A DNA stretch of 64,000 nt from Gammaproteobacteria bacterium (GTDB lineage: Bacteria > Pseudomonadota > Gammaproteobacteria > GRL18), in assembly GCA_015488755.1 (NCBI GenBank), contig WFNB01000109.1, forward strand, positions 21,049-85,048, written 5' to 3'. Shown piece after piece: positions 45,518-53,456 of the stretch. Position 1 is the stretch's first letter. Every line of letters begins with the position of its first letter. The notes under the pieces were generated by a model. That model was not told where the DNA came from. It saw only the letters and a list, made by a program, of their open reading frames with translations, and did not search any database. The translations under genes and the position numbers were made by a program.

Positions 45518-46245
45518 TGATAAATCCAAAATTGAGTGCCGATAGCTGTGATATTTGGTTGTGTTCGCTCAGTCGTCTAAAAAATAAACAGAGTAGCTAT
45601 CTAAGTCTGCTTTGTACGCAAGAAAAATCCCGAGCTGAACGCTTTAAATTTGCTATTCATCGTGACCGTTTTATTGCCTCTCATGGTTTTACCCGTATTG
45701 TCTTAGGCAACTATTTAAATACCTCTCCTGAATGTATTGTGTTGCAAAAGGGACGTTATGGTAAGCCTTTTTTAAACCAAGATAAGAGCTTTATCGGCCA
45801 TTCTCTACAATTTAATTTAAGTCATACACAAGACCTGGCGTTATTGGCTGTGACTCAAAAATATGAAATTGGTGTCGATATTGAGTGCACTGAGCGAAAG
45901 ACTGATTGGCAGGCAATTGTACAGCGTTTTTTTACCAAGAGTGAGCAGGAGCAGTTATTTTTGCTTAATAAGGAGCAACAAAAAAAAGCCTTTTTTGAAT
46001 TATGGACGCGCAAAGAAGCCTATATGAAAGTACTTGGTACTGGCTTATCACTGGCTCCTACCGATTTTACTTTATCCGTACCCCCAAAAGATCCCATACT
46101 TATTGCACACCACTCAAATAAGCATCCTGAACTAGCACGGGTTGCTTTCAAATCAATTACTCTGCCTGAGCAATATTCTCATTATTCTGCTAGTCTAGCT
46201 ATTGCCTCGCAGCAATGTGATTATCAGTTGCATCAATTTTCTTAA
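45517..46245 (+). CDS. Sfp-type 4'-phosphopantetheinyl transferase
   Basis: This 242-aa cytoplasmic enzyme transfers phosphopantetheine from CoA to carrier proteins. It shows the family motifs: N-terminal DRFIASHGFTRIVLGNYLN, KPFLNQD, LQFNLSHTQDLALLAV, GVDIECTERK with the Mg ligands, and WTRKEAYMKVLGTGL. Its ATG overlaps the DUF3047 stop (TAATG), so it belongs to the TpsB-CHAT operon. No carrier-protein, polyketide or peptide synthetase gene is in the window; the target may be the fatty-acid carrier protein or an unlinked pathway. Confidence 0.88.
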   Translation: MINPKLSADSCDIWLCSLSRLKNKQSSYLSLLCTQEKSRAERFKFAIHRDRFIASHGFTRIVLGNYLNTSPECIVLQKGRYGKPFLNQDKSFIGHSLQFNLSHTQDLALLAVTQKYEIGVDIECTERKTDWQAIVQRFFTKSEQEQLFLLNKEQQKKAFFELWTRKEAYMKVLGTGLSLAPTDFTLSVPPKDPILIAHHSNKHPELARVAFKSITLPEQYSHYSASLAIASQQCDYQLHQFS

Positions 46246-46248
46246 TGT

Positions 46249-46590
46249 TTACATAGGTGAATCATAGAAAATATAAGGTGTGGCATAACCACTGATCTCA
46301 AAATAGACCTTTTTTTCACCCTTATCAACTTTGAAATTTAAGTTGCTATCCAGTACACCATAACCGTAGCGATAATCTCTTGATGTATTGCCTGAGGTAC
46401 TTTGAGCGGTGGATAGTTTGTCTATTTTAATAAAACGCTTAACCAGTTTTTCACCCATATAAATATCCAGTATACCGTCTGTTCCTGTCCAGTTTTGCAA
46501 AGAACGGCTGAATTTGTTTTGTGATTCTTGGGTACAAGCACCCAGTTGCATTATTAATAATAAGGCTAAAAATGAAGTAATAATTTTCAC
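46249..46590 (-). CDS. Small lipoprotein of unknown function
   Basis: This ~113-aa protein has a lipoprotein signal (KIITSFLALLLIMQLGAC, lipobox LGAC) and a mature part with GTDGILDIYMGEKLVKRF, RDYRYGYGVLDSNLNFKVD and EKKVYFEISGYATPYIFYD. Start is GTG 46590 with AAGGAG upstream; it is nested in ATGTGA, as the cusB start is. It begins 13 bases after the methyltransferase stop on the same strand, so the two are probably cotranscribed. I do not recognise a family. Confidence 0.75.
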   Translation of the reverse strand: MKIITSFLALLLIMQLGACTQESQNKFSRSLQNWTGTDGILDIYMGEKLVKRFIKIDKLSTAQSTSGNTSRDYRYGYGVLDSNLNFKVDKGEKKVYFEISGYATPYIFYDSPM

Positions 46591-46603
46591 ATGGATCTCC
46601 TTG

Positions 46604-47812
46604 TTATATTTTTTTACCGCAGAGCATAAACATAGGGCATGAATGAACGGTTTTATTTTTAAATGGATCATCATCCTGTCGTATAAGACCACGAATGGAC
46701 TCACTATGAAGTTCACTAAACTGCCCAGATTGACGAAAATATTCTAACACAATCCCCATACGCTCAAACTCATGCAAATCGACCCATAAGCCAATGGCTT
46801 TTTGCTTATAAAAACGATCAGAAAAGCCAATAAGAAAATGACCATCGGGTTTTAATATTCGAGCGACTTCTTTAAATAGCTCAATCGGTTGGGTAATGTA
46901 TTCAATGCCAAAAGAGCATAATACAGTATCAAAGCTTTGGTCATTATAAGCTAATGTGGTATTTTTATTAAGATCATGCAAGGTGTATTGATTCAACTGC
47001 GAATTGGCAATGAGATCAGCTTCTTTTAAGCCAAGACCAGTCATCGTTACATTTTTTAAGGTCTTAGGAATATAAGAGTCTGAGGAAGCCATTAAATCTA
47101 AAATAGAGCTGTTTTCTTTAAGATATTGACTATAAAACTGGCTTAATTGTTCAATAGCAACACGATCCACAGTGGGGACGGTATCAATAGCCTGATAAAA
47201 AATGGCATCATCCTCTTCAATTTTGCGTGAAAATGGCATGCCTTGAGAAAAATCAAAAGCTGTCTCTGCTAATGGGGTTTGAAAACCAGGGCCATTAATG
47301 GTGATGCTTTCTGCAATATCATTACAACGGCCGCCATTTTGTTGGTTGGCATCAAAGACATCGGTAATGGTTGCCTCTAATTTAAGTGGGTAGCTTGCTA
47401 GAGGGTGGTTCAAATCAATGTCTAAATGAGTGCTTGTTTTACCTAAAATCCGAAAAGGGCGGTTGTCCATTTTAAAACAATCAGCCACCCCTTCAATCAT
47501 GCCTCGAGGATAATAGCGTCCAATAGTCGGTTCAATAGCGATTGGACCACTATAAAAACGATTAAATTGACTGATGCGAATGTTTTTGATATTGCTTGTG
47601 CTGAACTCACTTGCTATTAATTCACCGGCTTTATAGGGAATTGTCAGTGTTTGATTTAGTTGTGCTCGTTTAATTTGGTAGTCAAACACGGGAGGGTAAA
47701 AATCCCGCCAGAAATTTGTTTTTAGTATGAAATAGCAGTCTTTATAAGTGGCTAATGTATCTTGCCATTGGAGGCTGACTAATAGGCTTAAATTTTGTCG
47801 TTCATCAATCAT
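46604..47812 (-). CDS. Fusion of an FKBP/SlyD-like region with a SAM-dependent methyltransferase
   Basis: This 402-aa protein has two parts. Residues ~40-170 contain TLTIPYKAGELI, a C-rich loop, and DIDLNHPLASYPLKLEATI, which resembles the closing strand of FKBP/SlyD prolyl isomerases (D-x-NHPLAG-x-L-x-F). Residues ~215-400 form a class I methyltransferase with SSILDLMASSDS in place of the usual glycine motif, FDTVLCSFGIEYI, and EVARILKPDGHFLIGFSDR. The SAM-binding motif I is degenerate. This arrangement occurs as a single protein in other proteobacteria, but I do not know its substrate. A terminator lies between it and adk upstream. Confidence 0.75.
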   Translation of the reverse strand: MIDERQNLSLLVSLQWQDTLATYKDCYFILKTNFWRDFYPPVFDYQIKRAQLNQTLTIPYKAGELIASEFSTSNIKNIRISQFNRFYSGPIAIEPTIGRYYPRGMIEGVADCFKMDNRPFRILGKTSTHLDIDLNHPLASYPLKLEATITDVFDANQQNGGRCNDIAESITINGPGFQTPLAETAFDFSQGMPFSRKIEEDDAIFYQAIDTVPTVDRVAIEQLSQFYSQYLKENSSILDLMASSDSYIPKTLKNVTMTGLGLKEADLIANSQLNQYTLHDLNKNTTLAYNDQSFDTVLCSFGIEYITQPIELFKEVARILKPDGHFLIGFSDRFYKQKAIGLWVDLHEFERMGIVLEYFRQSGQFSELHSESIRGLIRQDDDPFKNKTVHSCPMFMLCGKKI

Positions 47813-47861
47813 ATTATTTGTGTGCTACCCATCTAATGTATTTATTGACTCATAATTCTAG

Positions 47862-47906
47862 GCAAAAAAAAACATTACCCCCGATGTGCTCAGGCAGTAA
47901 TGTTTT
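47862..47906 (-). terminator. Rho-independent terminator of adk
   Basis: On the minus strand AAAACATTAC (47906-47897) pairs with 47878-47869, with an 18-nt loop, and a run of Ts follows (47870-47865 and beyond). It lies 28 bases after the adk stop. Confidence 0.8.
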
Positions 47907-47933
47907 CTCTAGTAGAATTAAAGAAAAAGCTTA

Positions 47934-48572
47934 TTAGCCTAATTTTTCTTTAATGGCTTCGATAACAGCATCACTTGAAGTTGCTTCAACAGTTAACAGC
48001 ATACCTTCTTTTTCATAGAAACCGGCTAAAGGTGCGGTCATTTCGTTATATACTTCAAGACGATTACTGATGACTTCAACGGTTTCATCATCACGTTGCA
48101 CAACAGGGCCACCACACTTGTCACACTTACCTTCTTCTTTAGGTGGGTTTGATTTAACATTGTAAATTTCACCACAAGAGGTACAGGTACGACGAGTAGT
48201 TAAACGATCAAGAATGACATCACGAGGGACATCAATATTGACCACAGCGTCTAGTTTTTCACCCATGTCATTAAGCATTACTTTTAGTGCTTCTGCCTGA
48301 GGAATGGTACGAGGGAAACCATCCAGTAAGTATCCACTTTTGCAATCATCTTCTTTTAAGCGATCAGCCATAATACCCATAATTAAATCATCAGAGACGA
48401 GATCGCCCGCATCCATAGCCGCTTTTGCTTGTTTACCTAAGTCAGAACCAGCTGCAACCGCGGCACGTAAAATATCACCCGTAGAAATTTGTACAGAACC
48501 GTCCATTTTTGTTAATAACTTAGCGACAGTACCTTTACCAGCACCGGGTGCACCTAAAAGAATAAGTTTCAT
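47934..48572 (-). CDS. adk: Adenylate kinase with a zinc-binding LID
   Basis: This 212-aa enzyme equilibrates ATP, ADP and AMP. It has the P-loop GAPGAGKGT, the AMP-binding STGDILRA, GFPRTIPQAE, the DxRxTxR-type RLTTRRT and the LID domain. The LID has four Cys (CTSC ... CDKC) that bind structural zinc, a form common in Gram-positives; enteric Adk has no such site. The start is an ATG at 48572 preceded by a GGAG-like element. Confidence 0.95.
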   Translation of the reverse strand: MKLILLGAPGAGKGTVAKLLTKMDGSVQISTGDILRAAVAAGSDLGKQAKAAMDAGDLVSDDLIMGIMADRLKEDDCKSGYLLDGFPRTIPQAEALKVMLNDMGEKLDAVVNIDVPRDVILDRLTTRRTCTSCGEIYNVKSNPPKEEGKCDKCGGPVVQRDDETVEVISNRLEVYNEMTAPLAGFYEKEGMLLTVEATSSDAVIEAIKEKLG

Positions 48573-48781
48573 TATGACTCCAAATAAAATTGTGAATAAT
48601 TAATTGATAAGCTTTCTCTGTTAGTCTGAGGTCAGTCTGAGACTGTTTATCAAAGTATAAAATTTAACGGGTAAATATACACTTTTTTAGCTTAAGATAA
48701 TAGTATTTTTTTCATCTGTTTTTATTTTATGGCAATTTGTTAGAATAAGCCCCAATCTATACATTTAAGGAAGTAAAGCTC

Positions 48782-49348
48782 ATGCCCAAAGCGTCGGATT
48801 TAAAAAAAGGTGCCATTATTGAAATTGATGATCAATTATTTAAGGTAAGAAATATTGATGTCAGAAGCCCGTCTTCAAGGGGAGCGAATACCTTGTTTAA
48901 AGTGACCTTAATGAATATTCAGAAAAAACAAAAATTGGTTGAAACCTATATTGGCACAGACTTCTTAAAAGAAGCCGATTGCATGCGTAAAAAGCTACAA
49001 TTTTTATATAAAGATGATCAGTTTTATACTTTTATGGATGGCGAAGACTATAATCAATACACCCTCACAGTAGACGAGCTTGATACGGCAGCGGATTTAT
49101 TGCCTGATGGTCAAGGAGATATTTTAGGTATGCTACATGAAGGTCATTTAATTGGTATTGAATTACCGGCTACAGTAGAGCTGAAAATTATTGAAACAGC
49201 CCCAGCCATTAAAGGTGCCACTGCCTCTTCAAGAACAAAACCAGCAACATTAGAAACTGGCCTAGTGGTGCAAGTGCCTGAGTATTTGGCCGATGGCGAA
49301 GTCATTAAAATCAATACCAGTACCATTAAGTTCAGCTCCAGAGCGTAA
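48782..49348 (+). CDS. efpL: EF-P-like protein EfpL (YeiP)
   Basis: This 188-aa translation factor has the three-domain EF-P fold. Its tip loop reads SPSSRGANTLFK with Arg at position 33, instead of the modified Lys loop of EF-P, which is the mark of YeiP/EfpL. It relieves ribosome stalling at proline-type motifs. The ATG follows AAGGAAG at a good distance. A triheme cytochrome gene follows 33 bases on, apparently without functional link. Confidence 0.92.
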   Translation: MPKASDLKKGAIIEIDDQLFKVRNIDVRSPSSRGANTLFKVTLMNIQKKQKLVETYIGTDFLKEADCMRKKLQFLYKDDQFYTFMDGEDYNQYTLTVDELDTAADLLPDGQGDILGMLHEGHLIGIELPATVELKIIETAPAIKGATASSRTKPATLETGLVVQVPEYLADGEVIKINTSTIKFSSRA

Positions 49349-49381
49349 ATTCAGATTAAGACATATGCATAAGGAAAGTTT

Positions 49382-50233
49382 ATGAAACGATTAGTAAAAG
49401 TATTCATTTTTGCCTGCTTATTTGTGGCCTCATTACCCGTTTTTGCTGCTGATAAGCCACCAACGATCACCCTGAAAAAGCCACCTCAAGTGCTTGCTCA
49501 ATGGTATAAACCGGCCAATAAACGTCAGGTGTGGTTGCATACTATGTTTCGTTTGCGTCGTGAAATTTTGGCAATGAAGGACTATAGCCAACAGAAAAAA
49601 CAAGTAGAGCTGGAAAAATGGTCACAGAAATTTATTAAAGACTATCAAAGTATTGCCAAAATGGTGCCTCAATGGCAAAAATATTTGTATTCAGACAAAC
49701 TGCCAGAACTTAAAGAGCAGGTTCAACAGCAGAATTATTCTGCTATTAAGCCCACATTAAAAAAACTATCTAAAAGCTGTATGCATTGTCATGATGATTA
49801 TCAAACAGTTGCTACGCTCATGTTTCGTGCCCCAACTTTTAATGATCGTGTGATTGCCGAAGGTTTTTCTGGAGAAAAAATAAGTTATGAAGACCTGATG
49901 GAAAATATGTCAGACTCGGTTAATCGTATTAATATTGCCATTAAAGATGGTTATTATACTAATGCACAGGCTCTTATTGAGCCATTGGAACAACAATTAG
50001 AGCATTTATCGACCAGCTGTGGCGATTGCCACCAAGAAGATGAAGTGCCAGTCCATCGCATTATGGGAGCCTCTCAAGAACTATTGCCTGAATTGGCACG
50101 GTCACTTGGATCTACGGATAAAAATAAACAACAATCATCAGGTGCCAAACTGGGTGAATTTGCGGTGAAAGTGTGTGCCAAATGTCATTCCATTCATCGT
50201 CTATCTTCCGATTTAAAATTTTTATTTGATTAA
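49382..50233 (+). CDS. Exported triheme c-type cytochrome
   Basis: This 283-aa protein has a signal peptide (VFIFACLFVASLPVFAAD) and three haem c motifs: CMHCH (C133-H137), CGDCH (C213-H217) and CAKCH (C265-H269). A helical N-terminal part (LRREILAMKDYSQQKKQVEL ... KWSQKFIKDYQSIAKM) resembles the four-helix cytochrome c-prime layout, and the third motif lies near the C-terminus. It could act as a periplasmic electron carrier. The partner is unknown. AAGGAAA precedes the ATG. Confidence 0.87.
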   Translation: MKRLVKVFIFACLFVASLPVFAADKPPTITLKKPPQVLAQWYKPANKRQVWLHTMFRLRREILAMKDYSQQKKQVELEKWSQKFIKDYQSIAKMVPQWQKYLYSDKLPELKEQVQQQNYSAIKPTLKKLSKSCMHCHDDYQTVATLMFRAPTFNDRVIAEGFSGEKISYEDLMENMSDSVNRINIAIKDGYYTNAQALIEPLEQQLEHLSTSCGDCHQEDEVPVHRIMGASQELLPELARSLGSTDKNKQQSSGAKLGEFAVKVCAKCHSIHRLSSDLKFLFD

Positions 50234-50271
50234 TTATTACTTAACTTTTACTTAACCAGATAGGTCATCTT

Positions 50272-50916
50272 TTGAGCAAACCTAAGATTACATCAGCACT
50301 TAAAAAAGCCCCTGTTTTACAAGAAACACTGGTTTATACGATTGCGAATAATTTGTATATTAATTTAACTGATCGCTGCACCTTAGCCTGTGAATTCTGC
50401 CCAAAAATTCAGGGCAGTATGGATGTGCATGAGTATAATTTACTTCTATCAAGTCGCCATAATGCCGATGAATACATTACTCAGATCGGCGATCCAACAC
50501 GCTATGATGAAGTTGTTTTTTGTGGTTTTGGGGAGCCGACCCTAAGACTAAAAGAACTGCTGAAAATAGCCTGCTATTGCAAAGAGGCCGGTACCCGTGT
50601 GCGGGTAAATACCGATGGCTTAGGTAATTTAGTGAATAAGCGTAATATTTTGCCAGAATTAGCACATTGTGTGGATGCCTTATCCGTATCAATGAACGCC
50701 CAAAATGAAACCGTCTATAACCAGCATTGTGCACCGGCATTACAAGGCTCTTATCAAAATATGCTGGAATTTTTACAACTTGCCCCTCAATATATTGCCG
50801 ATACCACTGCATCTGCCATTGATGGCTTGGATGGTGTCGATATCAAAGCCTGTGAGCAGCAAGCTATTAGCATGGGAGTAAAATTTCGTCGCAGGGTATT
50901 GGACATTGTTGGCTAA
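50272..50916 (+). CDS. Radical SAM protein of the TatD-associated type
   Basis: This 214-aa protein has an N-terminal cluster motif CTLACEFC, which fits the CxxxCxxC pattern that binds the 4Fe-4S cluster, then GFGEPTLR, GTRVRVNTDGLGN and ALSVSMNAQNETVYN. Its short length and these motifs match the TatD-associated radical SAM family. The reaction is unknown. Start is TTG 50272, preceded by AGG; the frame has no upstream ATG. No tatD gene is next to it in this window. Confidence 0.82.
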   Translation: MSKPKITSALKKAPVLQETLVYTIANNLYINLTDRCTLACEFCPKIQGSMDVHEYNLLLSSRHNADEYITQIGDPTRYDEVVFCGFGEPTLRLKELLKIACYCKEAGTRVRVNTDGLGNLVNKRNILPELAHCVDALSVSMNAQNETVYNQHCAPALQGSYQNMLEFLQLAPQYIADTTASAIDGLDGVDIKACEQQAISMGVKFRRRVLDIVG

Positions 50917-50995
50917 ATGCCAATCAGATAATATTTCAAATAAAAAGTTGCATTATCTAAAAAATACGGTAGAATACGCACCACTTAACTGCTGT

Positions 50996-51072
50996 GGGTG
51001 ATTAGCTCAGCTGGTTAGAGCACCGCCCTTACAAGGCGGGGGTCATAAGTTCGAATCTTATATCACCCACCA
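50996..51072 (+). tRNA. tRNA-Val(TAC)
   Basis: The acceptor arms GGGTGAT and ATCACCC pair fully, the discriminator is A and CCA is encoded. The anticodon loop CTTACAA gives anticodon TAC, reading GUA. The D arm (AGCTCAGCTGGTTAGAGC) and T arm (TTCGAATC) are standard. Confidence 0.96.
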
Positions 51073-51172
51073 CTTCTTGTGTTATCTCTATTCTAAAACT
51101 TCATTTTAGTAAGATTACTTAAACTTTTCCTTGCTATTTTCTTAGTATAATAGTTTAGCTTGTTTGTCTTAT

Positions 51173-53152
51173 TCAATTTAATTCTAGCTTGATTTCAATG
51201 ATCCGTTCTGAAATACCAAGAAATGTAGCCGCTAATTGAGGGTCAAAATGACTACCTGAGCCATTTTTTATTAATTCAAAAGCATCTTCAATTGTCCAAG
51301 CTTTTTTATAAGGGCGATCACTGGTTAAGGCATCAAAGACATCTGTTATGGCACAGATACGGCCAAATAAGTGGATATCTTCTCCTGCTAATTGATTAGG
51401 ATAGCCGCTACCATCCCATTTTTCATGATGGGTTAAAGCAATGATATGGGCAGCTTCCATTAGGGGTGAATGGCTTTTTGATAATAATTCAGCACCAATG
51501 GTAGTATGTGTTTTAATTATTTCAAATTCTTGAGGATCAAGTTTTGCAGGCTTGAGCAAGATATTGTCTGAAATGCCCAGCTTTCCCACATCGTGTAATG
51601 GTGATGCTTTGTGTAATATATCGCAAGTCTCCTGATTTAAGCCAATGGCTTTGGCTAGTTCAAAAGAATATTTGCTCATGCGGATAATATGATCACCGGT
51701 ATCTGAATCTTTGTATTCTGCTGCTTTGGCAAGGCGATTAATAATGTCGTGTTGGGTATCTAATAATTCAATCTCACGATCAATGAGTATTCTTGATGTT
51801 TCCGCTGTGCGCAATAAATAACGGATTTTATGCCCTAAAAGAGTCCAATTGACGGGCTTGCTAATAAAGTCAGTAGCGCCATCTTGATAAGCTTGATTAA
51901 TAGAATCAACATCATCCAAACCTGTGAGCATTAAAATAGGGATGTGTTTTCCTGCATGATTTTGGCGTATTTTTCGGCAGGCTTCAAAACCATCCATTTC
52001 GGGCATTAACACATCCAGTATAATGAGATCGGGCTGAAGTTTAAGAAATAGATTAACTGCTTGCTGGCCGTTTTCAGCTTCTTCAACATGAAAATCAAAT
52101 AATTCTAAGTCTGAACGCATAGGAGTACGTTGCATAAAATCATCGTCGGCAATGAGTATCAGTGGCTTATCATTATTTTTTCTAAGATTGATTAAGCGTT
52201 CATTATTATACTCTTTAATTGTTAGCTTATTTTCAATTTCATAGGTTTTAACACAATTACGGCCACTGGCCTTGGCACGGTATAAGACAATATCTGCGCG
52301 CTTGAGCAACGTCTCTGCATTGTCATCAGCAGTAAACTCAACCACTGCAAAACTGCAAGTAATGTGGTGCTCATGAGCAAATTGAATACTGGCAATTTTT
52401 TTACGTAGGGCTTCTGCTGTGTTAACACCATTGTTTAAGGTGCTCCCCTGCAATAATATAATGAACTCTTCTCCTCCCCAGCGGGCAAAAAAGTCCTCTT
52501 GACGAATATTATCACTGATTGTTTGAGTGAGTTTTATTAATACTTGGTCGCCAATATCATGACCATAGTGATCATTAATACTTTTAAAATGGTCAATATC
52601 AAAAAAGACTAATACAAAGGGTTCATTATGGATTTTACTTCGATCAATATAGCGCTCGATTATGTATTCGTAAGTACTTCGATTGTTTATACCTGTTAAT
52701 TGATCTTTGCCTGCAGAGTATTCAAGTTCTTGATACCTATGTGCTAATTCAGAAATATCAGCAAGTGAAAAAACATAGTAATCAGAATCACTTTGATGAC
52801 TCATCGAAATAATAAAGGTGTCTTTTTTTACTTCTTGCTTATCATTTTTGGAATGATGAAAATGAACAATATGGTGTTCTTTAGGATGATGAGTAAAGTA
52901 GTCTAGTAGCTCTTCTCTTGATTGGATAATATCGAGCCGATTATCAATACTATGGAAGTAATTAAAAAGGCAAAAATCATTATAATTCTCATCATCACTG
53001 ATTGGGTATCCAACATATTCCTGCAGGGTCTTATTGATATAGACAATGCCTTTTTCTAGGCTAAGCAAAAAAATCATATTAGGGTTTGAGTCCATCACAG
53101 TCTGAAGATACTCAAGTTCTTGTGCTAATGTTGTTTGCTGGATGTTAGGCAT
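51173..53152 (-). CDS. c-di-GMP enzyme with PAS-like, GGDEF, receiver and HD-GYP domains
   Basis: This 659-aa protein has a PAS-like N-terminal region (about residues 1-130, with MDSNPNMIFLLSLEKGIVYI), a GGDEF domain (about 145-305, active site RWGGEEF), a receiver domain (about 325-450, with ILDVLMPEMDG and the Lys in FISKPVN), and an HD-GYP phosphodiesterase (about 465-655, with HDVGKLGI, HHEKWDGSGYP). It can in principle make and break c-di-GMP, with the receiver phosphorylated by an unlinked kinase. It is divergent from the TonB receptor operon across a gap that contains an inverted-repeat element. No membrane helix is present. Confidence 0.92.
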   Translation of the reverse strand: MPNIQQTTLAQELEYLQTVMDSNPNMIFLLSLEKGIVYINKTLQEYVGYPISDDENYNDFCLFNYFHSIDNRLDIIQSREELLDYFTHHPKEHHIVHFHHSKNDKQEVKKDTFIISMSHQSDSDYYVFSLADISELAHRYQELEYSAGKDQLTGINNRSTYEYIIERYIDRSKIHNEPFVLVFFDIDHFKSINDHYGHDIGDQVLIKLTQTISDNIRQEDFFARWGGEEFIILLQGSTLNNGVNTAEALRKKIASIQFAHEHHITCSFAVVEFTADDNAETLLKRADIVLYRAKASGRNCVKTYEIENKLTIKEYNNERLINLRKNNDKPLILIADDDFMQRTPMRSDLELFDFHVEEAENGQQAVNLFLKLQPDLIILDVLMPEMDGFEACRKIRQNHAGKHIPILMLTGLDDVDSINQAYQDGATDFISKPVNWTLLGHKIRYLLRTAETSRILIDREIELLDTQHDIINRLAKAAEYKDSDTGDHIIRMSKYSFELAKAIGLNQETCDILHKASPLHDVGKLGISDNILLKPAKLDPQEFEIIKTHTTIGAELLSKSHSPLMEAAHIIALTHHEKWDGSGYPNQLAGEDIHLFGRICAITDVFDALTSDRPYKKAWTIEDAFELIKNGSGSHFDPQLAATFLGISERIIEIKLELN

Positions 53153-53199
53153 TTAAAGAGCCTTTAAATGAGCAATAATGTGCTCATTGATAAGATATA

Positions 53200-53326
53200 T
53201 ATACCCATTATACTTGAGAATGCAGTCTTCGTTATTTTAACTAAAAGCCTCAATCATGTAGTACTTATACACTCAATCGGCTCTTAGTCAAAATGCCTCA
53301 CTGCACTTCCAAGTATTACGGGTATA
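53200..53326. repeat. Imperfect inverted-repeat element of MITE/REP type
   Basis: The 27-bp ends TATACCCATTATACTTGAGA... (53200-53226) and 53300-53326 match at 22 of 27 bases, and complementarity continues inside (ATTTTAACTAAAAGCC pairs with ATTTTGACTAAGAGCC on the other strand). The whole folds into one long hairpin. It lies in the gap between the HD-GYP gene and the TonB receptor gene. The TCC-loop twin hairpin is absent, so this is another element type. Nothing else is seen in 53153-53456. Confidence 0.7.
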
Positions 53327-53456
53327 AAACGATAATTTTGAACCATAAGGTATATTACAATAGCGGAGACTATGAATCAATATTAATTAATGCTAATATT
53401 GTTATTAAGTGATTTTTATTACATTGATAACTTGTTTTATAAGAGTATTTTTATAG

